Under the pieces are notes generated by a model. That model worked only from the letters and a program-made list of their open reading frames with translations, ran no database searches and was not told the origin of the DNA. DNA of 57,154 bases, from NCBI GenBank assembly GCA_028713675.1, contig JAQTNV010000021.1, positions 1 to 57,154 on the forward strand, given 5' to 3'. The position numbers were made by a program, and so were the translations under genes. Of the stretch, positions 51,301 to 57,154 are shown piece after piece. Origin of the DNA: a bacterium. GTDB lineage: Bacteria; Desulfobacterota; JAPLJL01. Position 1 is the stretch's first letter; each line of letters begins with the position of its first letter.

Positions 51301-54011
51301 GTTTGTTCCACAAAGGGACCGTTTCCGATGGGCCACCATATATCCAGGGACGGGTCGTAAGCGCTGCCGGCATTGGTATACGAACCGTCATACCCGCTCC
51401 AGACGATCATGTCCTTCCCGGTCCAGACCATAGCCTGGCCGTAGCGCGGGGTGGGCACGTCCTGGCCGGTGCTGGTAGGAGTCCAGGCGTCGCCGGAAGG
51501 ATTATATCGGCCGCCAGTGTTGGCTAATCCCCCGCCGTCATTTCCACCCCAGACGATCATCTCCGTTCCCGTCCAGACCGCGGTGTGTTGTTGCCGGCCG
51601 GAGGGAGTGTTCGCGTCCAAGGCGGTGGACATCCACGAATCGGCGGACGGATCATAGCGGCTGCCGTCCTGCAAATAAGCGGCCCCGTCCCACCCGCCCC
51701 AGACGATCATCCATCCGTCGGTGCTGTCCCAGACCGCGGTATGCTGCGATCGGGTCGAAGGCTGGCTCCCGTCGGCCAGGGTGGACGTCCAAACATCGGT
51801 AGTCGGGTTATAGCGGGCGCCATCGTTGTAATAGGAATATATTGCCATGTAATCACAGGATTCTCCGCCCCAGACAATCATTTCCGATCCGGTCCAAACC
51901 GCGGTGTGCTTGGATCTTCCCGAAGGAGCGCCGGGATCGGTGGTCGTCCAGGAATCCGCGGAAGGATCGTAGCGGCCACCGTCATTCAGATAAAAATAGT
52001 ACGGCCAAGTCCCGCCGTCGTAATAATTCCCGCCCCAGACAATCATTTCCGTCCCTGTCCAGACCGCGGTGTGGTCCTGTCTCCCGTACGGCACGTTAGT
52101 GCCGGTGCTGGTGGGTAACCAGGAGTCGGAGGAGGGGTTGTACCTGCCGCCGGTATTTAAATAACTGCCGTCATATCCTCCCCATATGATCATTTCTGTT
52201 CCTGTCCAGACCGCGGTGTGGTACTCGCGGACGGAAGGCGTATTGGCGTCAATGGCAGTGGCCGTCCACATATCGGTAGACGGGTCATAGCGGCAGCCGC
52301 TCTGGAGGAAATAACCATAGTCATCCCCGCCCCAGGCGATCGCTTCCGTTCCCGTCCAGACCAAGCTGGCATACTCCCGGCCCTCGGGCAGTTCCGTGGG
52401 GGTTATCGTGGGCGTCCAGGTATCGGTGGCGGGGTTATACCTGCCTCCGGTGCCCAGGGCCCCACCTTCGCCTCCGCTGTTGCCTCCCCAGATAATCATT
52501 TCTTCCCCTGTCCAGACGGCGGTGTGAAGTCCCCTGGGTTCGGGCACATACCCATCCAGGCTGGTAGGTTCCCAGGTATCGGTGGCGGGATCGTAAAGGC
52601 CCCCGCTGTTAAGACTCGTGGAGCCCCCGTCCGAGGTACCGCCCCAGACAATCATTTTCGTTCCGGTCCAGACCGTGGTGTGAGCGTACCGTCCCTCAGG
52701 CACGGTTTTGCTCCTGGTCTTCTGCCATGACCCGATCGGCGCGGGCGCCCTTTCCTCTCCCGGAAGACCCGGGGGCAGGGCGATCACGAGCCAGGAATAA
52801 TCGGCGGGGGAAGCGTCCACATTGCCGGCCTGATCAACCGCCCGCACGGATAAAATATGCACCCCGTTGGCAAGCCGAAAAACCGACGGCACCGGGCAAA
52901 CGGAGAAACCAGCCGAATCCAGGTTGCACTCGTAGGTGCAGTTTCCCTCGTTGCAGGCGAACCCGAAGCCCACCTCGGCATCACTGGGGCTATCCGGTGT
53001 CTGGACGATTTCCGTCTCCGGGGGAACCCGGTCCACCTTCCAGGAGAAAGTAGCCGGGCTGGAATCCACCCGGCCGGAGATGTCCACCGCCCGCACGGAG
53101 AAGAGATGCTGGCCGTCGGCGACCCCGGAATAACCCCGGGGGGAGGTGCAGATCGAATACCCGCCGCCGTCCAGGTCGCACTCGAAGCTGCAGCTCGCGA
53201 AATTGCAGTAGAAACCAAAAAGCGGGTCCGGGGACCGGGTCGGGCTGGCCGGCACCATGGTTATCACCGTCTCCAGGCAGGGCAGGAAAATCGAAAACTC
53301 GTTGGAGTAATCCGAGCTTTCGACCGCTCCATAAGCGAAAACCCGATAGGAATAAACCATCCCGCAGGAAAGGTTTTCATCCTGAAAGACGGTCACGTCC
53401 CTTCCGACGCTCCCGGCCGAGGAGAAGACGTTATCAATCGCGCGCCTTCTTTCAATATAAAATCCGGTTTCATTATTGGCGTTATCGGTCCAGGAAAGCG
53501 CTAACTGGCTGCTCGAAACCGCCTGCGCCTGGAGGTTCGACGGGGGCGCGACAATTCCCTCCCCGTAAGGCCCCATCACGATCTGGCCGATGTCGTTGGT
53601 CTGTTCTGCCACTACCGTGAAGCCGTCGATGGTCCCCTGGTAAATGATGGCGTTCGCGGAATTCAATCCGTCCAGGACCAGTTTCCGGTTATCCCCCGCC
53701 TGGACACTTCTGACCACGATGGTCCCGCCCGCGGGATAAAGACCGGAAAATGTCTGTTCCAGCTGTTCCATATCCGGCCCGGTGACGGTCGCCCGCAGGC
53801 TCACTACCGCTGCGGGCAGGGCCTGGGGGTAAAACCGCGCTGGTGCGAAGGCAAAAAGCCCGGGGTCGGAAACCGTGAGCACCGGCCCCCCATCCTGCCA
53901 GACCAGGTCGAAAGTAACTCCCCCCGTTCCCTGGGAGGGGGAATCGGCCGAGCCGCAGGACCCCAGCCAGAACGCGACAATCAGAGACAAGGCCAGATTA
54001 ATTCTTTTCAT
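48351..54011 (-). CDS. Giant surface lipoprotein with 28 kelch-like repeats
   Basis: This 1886-residue protein starts with a lipoprotein signal (lipobox LGSC, Cys20; ribosome site GAGGGG). Then come a beta-rich domain (to about 155), a fibronectin type III-like domain (about 156-245; PSNLQAQAVSSSQLALSWTD), and two Cys-containing modules of the type CSFECDLDGGGYSIC and CTYECNLDSAGFSVC. From about residue 430 to near the end there are 28 tandem repeats of about 48-55 residues with the core HTAVWTGTEMIVWGG and the partner strand GGRYNPxxDSW. This is a kelch-like beta-propeller pattern; 28 would make four seven-bladed propellers. It is predicted to be exported and lipid-anchored, perhaps a cell-surface adhesin or glycan binder. 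The next genes upstream encode FecR and barrel proteins. Confidence 0.85.
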   Translation of the reverse strand: MKRINLALSLIVAFWLGSCGSADSPSQGTGGVTFDLVWQDGGPVLTVSDPGLFAFAPARFYPQALPAAVVSLRATVTGPDMEQLEQTFSGLYPAGGTIVVRSVQAGDNRKLVLDGLNSANAIIYQGTIDGFTVVAEQTNDIGQIVMGPYGEGIVAPPSNLQAQAVSSSQLALSWTDNANNETGFYIERRRAIDNVFSSAGSVGRDVTVFQDENLSCGMVYSYRVFAYGAVESSDYSNEFSIFLPCLETVITMVPASPTRSPDPLFGFYCNFASCSFECDLDGGGYSICTSPRGYSGVADGQHLFSVRAVDISGRVDSSPATFSWKVDRVPPETEIVQTPDSPSDAEVGFGFACNEGNCTYECNLDSAGFSVCPVPSVFRLANGVHILSVRAVDQAGNVDASPADYSWLVIALPPGLPGEERAPAPIGSWQKTRSKTVPEGRYAHTTVWTGTKMIVWGGTSDGGSTSLNSGGLYDPATDTWEPTSLDGYVPEPRGLHTAVWTGEEMIIWGGNSGGEGGALGTGGRYNPATDTWTPTITPTELPEGREYASLVWTGTEAIAWGGDDYGYFLQSGCRYDPSTDMWTATAIDANTPSVREYHTAVWTGTEMIIWGGYDGSYLNTGGRYNPSSDSWLPTSTGTNVPYGRQDHTAVWTGTEMIVWGGNYYDGGTWPYYFYLNDGGRYDPSADSWTTTDPGAPSGRSKHTAVWTGSEMIVWGGESCDYMAIYSYYNDGARYNPTTDVWTSTLADGSQPSTRSQHTAVWDSTDGWMIVWGGWDGAAYLQDGSRYDPSADSWMSTALDANTPSGRQQHTAVWTGTEMIVWGGNDGGGLANTGGRYNPSGDAWTPTSTGQDVPTPRYGQAMVWTGKDMIVWSGYDGSYTNAGSAYDPSLDIWWPIGNGPFVEQTPRYAHSAVWTGKEMIVWGGYDDSYYLNTGARYNPGSDSWTPTSVDGDVPSGRDFHQAVWTGAEMIVWGGTDSYSYFDTGGRYDPETDSWKATQPPQVPSRRMAATSVWTGTEMIVWGGIDDSGYLNTGGRYNPSIDAWTATDSSESAPQARQQHTAVWTGTEMIVWGGYNYQNLDTGGRYNPSTDSWISTSTATGVPAARADHTAVWDNNDGLMVVWGGNYHFGVTNTGGRYNPNTDTWTPTSTDANVPSSRYGHAAVWTGSKMIVWGGTNGELPIDGGVYDPYNDTWTPIAQDANTPSGRYYHTAVWTGTEMIVWGGYNGSYLNDGGRYNPSSDSWTAIAVDGNTPSGRQDHTAVWTGTEMIVWGGTYHAGMTMFNDGGKYNPSDDTWTPTNVDVDVPSGRYSHTAVWTGNEMLVWGGFVDYSMGSSYTNTGGRYNPADDTWTPMATSVVPSGRTDFTAVWTGSEMIVWGGHYYDGGTYPYDFYLNDGGRYNPFTDTWTLTGTGENVPSVRGYHSAVWTGTEMIVWGGYYYENMGEGGNEYCYNDGGRYDPADDSWTPVSVENAPSERDYHSAVWTGTEMIVWGGEDVGSNLIDGGRYNPAQDSWTATDTGATIPSGREYHTAVWTGTEMIVWGGMDMNNNFLNDGGRYDPATDSWTPIMIDAYTPSGRYFHTAVWTGTKMIIWGGYDWSESLVNDGGQYDPAGDSWTPVTIGANTPSGRQDHTVVWTGAEMIVWGGLDQTSYPVNDGGRYDPVTDSWMPTAVDLNTPSGRHYHTAVWTGTEMIVWGGLDQTYYYANDGGRYDPALDSWEPISTTDAPTGRENHSVVWTGYQMIVWGGDDGYNYFNDGGLYDPDQDTWKPVTTKFAPSGRSNHTAIWAFGAMIVWGGMDDSYYYRSGGIYDPSGDTWVGTVLTGAPSGRVFHTAVWTGNEMIIWGGYNFLAFKGAGNYMDTGGRFSFQTGDTSGEAFELPFESGGGEVIVP
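48500..52720. repeat. Tandem DNA repeats encoding the kelch-like modules
   Basis: Twenty-eight imperfect tandem units of about 145-165 bases, each containing a near-invariant core on the plus strand (gccccagacgatcat, then the cggtccagaccgcggt type). Units vary mainly in a central Tyr/Gly/Asp-rich loop. The repeats keep long antisense frames open, which should not be taken as genes. Repeat identity is high enough to expect expansion and contraction by recombination. Confidence 0.9.
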
Positions 54012-54051
54012 TTTTCCCCTCGTTTACTTATTTCCTTCACCTTTATTTATC

Positions 54052-54114
54052 TGTTCCCTGGCATCAATTCACTTGAATCCGTTCCCTTACATCTTTTCCC
54101 TGGCATCTAATCCC
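54052..54114. repeat. Degenerate period-7 array
   Basis: Nine 7-base units, most ending in tc or ccc (tgttccc, tggcatc, aattcac, ttgaatc, cgttccc, ttacatc, ttttccc, tggcatc, taatccc), fill the gap between the kelch lipoprotein start and the FecR gene stop at 54118. Confidence 0.65.
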
Positions 54115-54117
54115 TAA

Positions 54118-54966
54118 TTAGTAATGGACCACCACGTCTCCGGTTTTCCGCTTTTCAACTTCCTTGTTGACGAGAGCCCTCCAAGCTTCCGAATTCTGCT
54201 GTCCGTTCGTTGAATCCTGGGTGTCCGGAACTTCGGTCACCACCAGGGTGAAGCCCGAACCCCCGTTCGGGAAAGCGGCCTTCATCAAATCCCCCAGATT
54301 GGCCAGCCAGGCCGGCAGCTGGATGTCCGTCCCTTCCATCTGCTGCTGGATTTCCTCCGCGGTCGCCGGCACCGGCTGGGACGGGCCACCCGCAGCGCCC
54401 ACATAACTTTTCATTCCCGCGGTCAGGATCATCTGGCCCAGGGCTTCCGCGGTGAGGCCTTTGACTGCGATCTCTCCGGAAAGCGCCAGCACCACCGTCT
54501 GCCCGTCGGCGCCCACAACCTGCACAATGAAATGGCTTCCCCGCACCCCGGTGACCGAGGTCGGGGTTGCGACCTCGAACTTGGAATCCGAACTCGGGAA
54601 ATAGCGGCCGATCAGGGCCCTGACTTTGCCGGTCACCAGGTCGAGTTTCACCGACCGTTTCCCCGCAAGGCTGGAAAACTGATGCTCGGTCAGGACCAGC
54701 TCGGTCTTCTCACCCAGGGCGATCAGGCTCTCGTCGCTGAGCAGGATCTTGGCTTTGCCTTTTTCCGTTTTGATCCGGTCTTTGACAAACACCGGGGCGC
54801 CCTTAACGAGGGCCTTCTCCACCGTTCCCCCGCCCGGGAAAATCTTCACGACCCCTTCCAGCGCCACCACCTCGCCCACGGAATCCTGGCCGGAGACTAT
54901 CCCGGGAAGGAAGACCAGGAAGGAAAGCCAGAAAAACCCCAAGGCCAGAGCTAAATGCTTTTTCAA
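54118..54966 (-). CDS. FecR-domain exported protein
   Basis: I place the start at TTG 54966 (MKKHLALALGFFWL) because GGGAGGTG lies 4 bases upstream and it gives a normal signal peptide ending near IVSG; the ATG at 55002 would add a hydrophilic stretch. Residues about 45-165 are a FecR domain: SLIALGEKTELVLTEHQFSS, the RALIGRYFPSSDSKFEVATP region and SVTGVRGSHFIVQV with LSGEIAVKG. There is no transmembrane helix beyond the signal, so it should be periplasmic or exposed rather than an anti-sigma factor. The C-terminal 80 residues are low-complexity. It lies between the barrel protein and kelch lipoprotein genes on the same strand. Confidence 0.8.
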   Translation of the reverse strand: MKKHLALALGFFWLSFLVFLPGIVSGQDSVGEVVALEGVVKIFPGGGTVEKALVKGAPVFVKDRIKTEKGKAKILLSDESLIALGEKTELVLTEHQFSSLAGKRSVKLDLVTGKVRALIGRYFPSSDSKFEVATPTSVTGVRGSHFIVQVVGADGQTVVLALSGEIAVKGLTAEALGQMILTAGMKSYVGAAGGPSQPVPATAEEIQQQMEGTDIQLPAWLANLGDLMKAAFPNGGSGFTLVVTEVPDTQDSTNGQQNSEAWRALVNKEVEKRKTGDVVVHY

Positions 54967-55033
54967 AATCCACCTCCCATTTTTATCCTTGGTTTTCCCC
55001 ATCCGATTAAACCGCCGTCGACCTGACTCCAGG

Positions 55034-56371
55034 TCAAACCGTGAGATTAAGACTGAGCATTAACAGCAAGCGCTGGTATGAATATTTCTCGATATTGGAA
55101 TAATTCTCGGTCAGGCTCAGCCCAAGTTCCGCACCCCACCATTTGGCGGCCTCCCATCCCGCTGAGGCCCGCAGGCCGAGTTCGTTGTCCAGCCGGCTGG
55201 CCCACTCCCCGTTCTTTTTCGGCATGGAATTCTCATGGCGGAAGCCCCGGTGTTCATAATCTCCCGCGAGGGAGAACGTCGCCCCCAGATACCGGTAATC
55301 AAAGCTGGCGCCCGCGTGGTGGCCGAGATACTCAAAGTCCGAACCCTGGGCCAGGTTCGCCTTGAATCGATATTCCGGGGTAATGGTCAACCGCTGGCCC
55401 GGGCCGATAAATATATATTGTCGGAAATCCACGGCGTGGCTCATCGAATCCTGGCTCAAGACCGGATCGGCGAAGGAAATGTGAAAGATATCCCGCCGGA
55501 ATTCGTAGCCCAGATAAGAAACCAAGTTCGGATTAATCATGTAATTCAAGGCCGGTGTCACCGAATGGCTCTGGGAATACAAATCCAGCGAGGACCCGGC
55601 CAGGAGTACGTCATATGAGTAATTCAGCCGGGCCAGGTATTTTTTGCCTTCGTGAGAAGCGAAAAAGCCGAAGGTGTGGTCCAGCATGTCATATTCCCGC
55701 GGGTTGAAATCCTTCTGGCCCAGATCAAAATTCAGTCCATAGAAGCCCGTGTAACTTAAACCGCTTTTGAACTGTTCGGAAAATGCATGGGAAATCTCAC
55801 CAAACCCCAGGAAGATCTGGCGGATGCCCCACTGGTGGGAAACCGACCCGGGCAGTTCGGAATCGCGGGGAGCTAGGACCAGGTTAGAATCATACTGCGT
55901 TCCCGTCGAAAGCTTGATCCGCCAGAAGCGGGATTTTCCCTGCTGCTCCGGAGCGGCCTCCGCCAGGTCGAGCTCCTTCTGCGCCTCCTCCTTGTTCCCG
56001 AGCTTGAGCAGGGCCAGCCCGAGGGAAAGATGGAATTCCGCGTTGGCGGGAGACTTTACCAGGAGCCGGCGGAAAATCTGAGCGGATTTTTCGAAATCCC
56101 CGACCTGGTAACAAGCCTGGCCCAGGTAGGTCAGCGCCTGCTCCGAATCCGGCGCCATTTCCAGAGCCTTCTCAAAATCCGACTTGGCCTGGGCCCAATC
56201 GCCTTTCTCCGAATTCAATACCCCCCGGGTAATCATGATTTCCGCCGCTTCCCGCGGCTCGGCCGCCAAGGCCGGGCGCGGAGCCAGCCAGCTTCCAAGA
56301 ATCAGAAGTAAAACCAAGCCCAGATACCCACCGGACCGGGTCCACTCAGATAATAAATTTTCTGCCTTCAT
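55034..56371 (-). CDS. TPR plus beta-barrel outer membrane protein (SLAM-like layout)
   Basis: From ATG 56371 (AAGGA upstream) the 445-residue protein has a signal peptide ending ALAA, then about 110 residues of tetratricopeptide repeats (GDWAQAKSDFEKALEMAPDSE, then QALTYLGQACYQVGDFEKSA). From about residue 165 to the end there are alternating strands typical of an outer membrane barrel (KFRWRIKLSTGTQYDSNL-like start, end LLLMLSLNLTV). A TPR head and a barrel tail are the layout of surface lipoprotein assembly modulators (DUF560), which move lipoproteins across the outer membrane. Sequence identity to them could not be tested. It is the first gene of the three-gene minus-strand set. Confidence 0.7.
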   Translation of the reverse strand: MKAENLLSEWTRSGGYLGLVLLLILGSWLAPRPALAAEPREAAEIMITRGVLNSEKGDWAQAKSDFEKALEMAPDSEQALTYLGQACYQVGDFEKSAQIFRRLLVKSPANAEFHLSLGLALLKLGNKEEAQKELDLAEAAPEQQGKSRFWRIKLSTGTQYDSNLVLAPRDSELPGSVSHQWGIRQIFLGFGEISHAFSEQFKSGLSYTGFYGLNFDLGQKDFNPREYDMLDHTFGFFASHEGKKYLARLNYSYDVLLAGSSLDLYSQSHSVTPALNYMINPNLVSYLGYEFRRDIFHISFADPVLSQDSMSHAVDFRQYIFIGPGQRLTITPEYRFKANLAQGSDFEYLGHHAGASFDYRYLGATFSLAGDYEHRGFRHENSMPKKNGEWASRLDNELGLRASAGWEAAKWWGAELGLSLTENYSNIEKYSYQRLLLMLSLNLTV

Positions 56372-56535
56372 CTTTCCCGTCCTTTTCCGGATTGAGTGCA
56401 ATAAAAGCCGCTTATTACGCCTGATTATCAACCCTTCCGCCTGACATACTTTTATATATCTTACATACCTGATCACGACAATTAAATCAACCCCAAAACC
56501 CGAATAAAATGCATGCAGATATTATGTTCACTCGG

Positions 56536-56564
56536 TTGCCAAAGCATTTATATATCGGTTAACT
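56536..56564 (+). promoter_or_regulatory. Possible promoter for the CooC-like gene
   Basis: TTGCCA (56536-56541) and TTAACT (56559-56564) are spaced by 17 bases. The -10 ends 7 bases before the ATG at 56572, which has no Shine-Dalgarno sequence, so a leaderless message is possible. Confidence 0.3.
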
Positions 56565-56571
56565 TTTCTCC

Positions 56572-57154
56572 ATGAAAAACAATTCGAAAATTATCGCGAT
56601 GGTGGGCAAGGGCGGGGTCGGGAAAACCGCCCTTTCCGCTTCCCTGGGCCGGGCCCTGATCATGAAAAAACAAAAACCTCTCCTGATCGACGCCGATCCC
56701 GCCCAGGGGCTCACCTACATGATGGGCCTGGGGCCGGATCAGAAAACCATCGGCCTGGCCCGCGACGCCATTATCGAACGGGCCCAGGCCAGGGGGAAAG
56801 ACGCCAAGGAGGAAATCGCGGCGATGTTCGACTACCTGGTCACCGAAGCCCTGATCGAAAAGGAAGGGTTCAGCTTTTTAGCCATGGGCCGGAGCCAGTC
56901 CAAGGGCTGTTTCTGCCCGCTGAACAACCTGCTCCGCCAGGCAATCGAATCGCTTTCCCGGAATTTCCCCTATGTCCTCATTGACGCCGAAGCCGGGATC
57001 GAGCAGATCAACCGGGAAGTGGTCCGAAGCGTCAGCCACCTGATTGTCCTGGTCGATCTCTCCCTGCGCAGCATCGCGGTGGCGGAACAGATCCGGGAAA
57101 CCATAAAACGTCTCTGGATTGATTGCCGCCTGGGCGTGGTGGCCAACCGGTCCG
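56572..57154 (+). CDS. CooC-like nickel-insertion ATPase (partial)
   Basis: The frame opens at ATG 56572 and is still open at the window end (194 residues seen). It has the deviant Walker A motif GKGGVGKT (residues 12-19) of the SIMIBI/MinD-type ATPases, the following LIDADPAQGL, and the segment SKGCFCPLNNLLRQ, whose CxC pair is characteristic of CooC proteins that mature carbon monoxide dehydrogenase by nickel insertion. LIDAEAGIEQ is the switch II region. This fits with the ACS-like domain protein at 41310. A related MinD-type ATPase is the alternative. Confidence 0.75.
   Translation, partial: MKNNSKIIAMVGKGGVGKTALSASLGRALIMKKQKPLLIDADPAQGLTYMMGLGPDQKTIGLARDAIIERAQARGKDAKEEIAAMFDYLVTEALIEKEGFSFLAMGRSQSKGCFCPLNNLLRQAIESLSRNFPYVLIDAEAGIEQINREVVRSVSHLIVLVDLSLRSIAVAEQIRETIKRLWIDCRLGVVANRS

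Noticed and set aside
48825-52730. Long open frames on the plus strand opposite the kelch repeats, with repeated PAPDDHFRPGPDRGV-type peptides
   Set aside because: They mirror the codons of the repeat gene on the other strand. They have no ribosome sites, no family resemblance, and proline/arginine-rich composition typical of antisense frames in G+C-rich DNA.

Overview
The window looks like a chromosomal piece of a G+C-rich anaerobic bacterium of the Desulfobacterota (old Deltaproteobacteria, Syntrophobacterales-like). The grounds are the gene repertoire (FadL-type porins, nitronate monooxygenase/FabK paralogues, CaiB-type CoA transferase, acyl-CoA dehydrogenase, DctP-type receptors, an acetyl-CoA-synthase-like domain, a CooC-type ATPase, AmmeMemoRadiSam radical SAM enzyme) and the intergenic repeats. 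The assignment is inference. No rRNA, tRNA, CRISPR array or phage structural gene was seen.

Layout. 1-3479: end of a membrane protein, then a substrate-binding protein overlapping a TonB-dependent receptor. 3693-18138: flavodoxin/ferredoxin, three NMO-type flavoenzymes, two tandem FadL porins, AmrS, a ThDP enzyme, a DUF362 protein, an Hpt protein and a TGS GTPase. 18304-25243: lipoprotein, MazG, LarA-like protein, a membrane protein and a secreted SNase-HhH fusion. 25292-28610: an A+T-rich island with small membrane proteins, a lipoprotein and a KilA-N/RhuM gene set among decayed DinD/HTH fragments and direct repeats. 29140-41131: an acyl-CoA/lipid block (SDR, FabK-like, thiolase, HMG-CoA-synthase-like protein with fused DUF35, SCP2, CoA transferase, acyl-CoA dehydrogenase) with a DctP receptor and a transposase remnant. 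41310-48199: an ACS-like domain protein, two more DctP receptors, a tandem paralogue pair and TypA/BipA. 48351-56371: a 1886-residue lipoprotein with 28 kelch-like repeats, a FecR-domain protein and a TPR/beta-barrel outer membrane protein. 56572-end: CooC-like ATPase (partial).

How the genes may work together (inference): FadL porins, NMO/FabK enzymes, SDR, thiolase, CoA transferase, SCP2 and acyl-CoA dehydrogenase fit uptake and CoA-linked breakdown of a hydrophobic or branched substrate, and the ACS-like and CooC-like genes fit C1/acetyl-CoA metabolism. The TPR-barrel, FecR and kelch lipoprotein genes look like a cell-surface cassette.

The most unusual property lies between the genes. At least twenty junctions carry short tandem arrays whose units differ in sequence (gaacctt, caatcgt, gaaactc, agggcaa, accggtt, gcggtcg and others) but nearly all have a period of 7 bases. 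Many abut stop codons, several occur as two complementary arrays that could fold into hairpins, and three lie inside coding sequence. A second layer of palindromic repeats is inserted one inside another.
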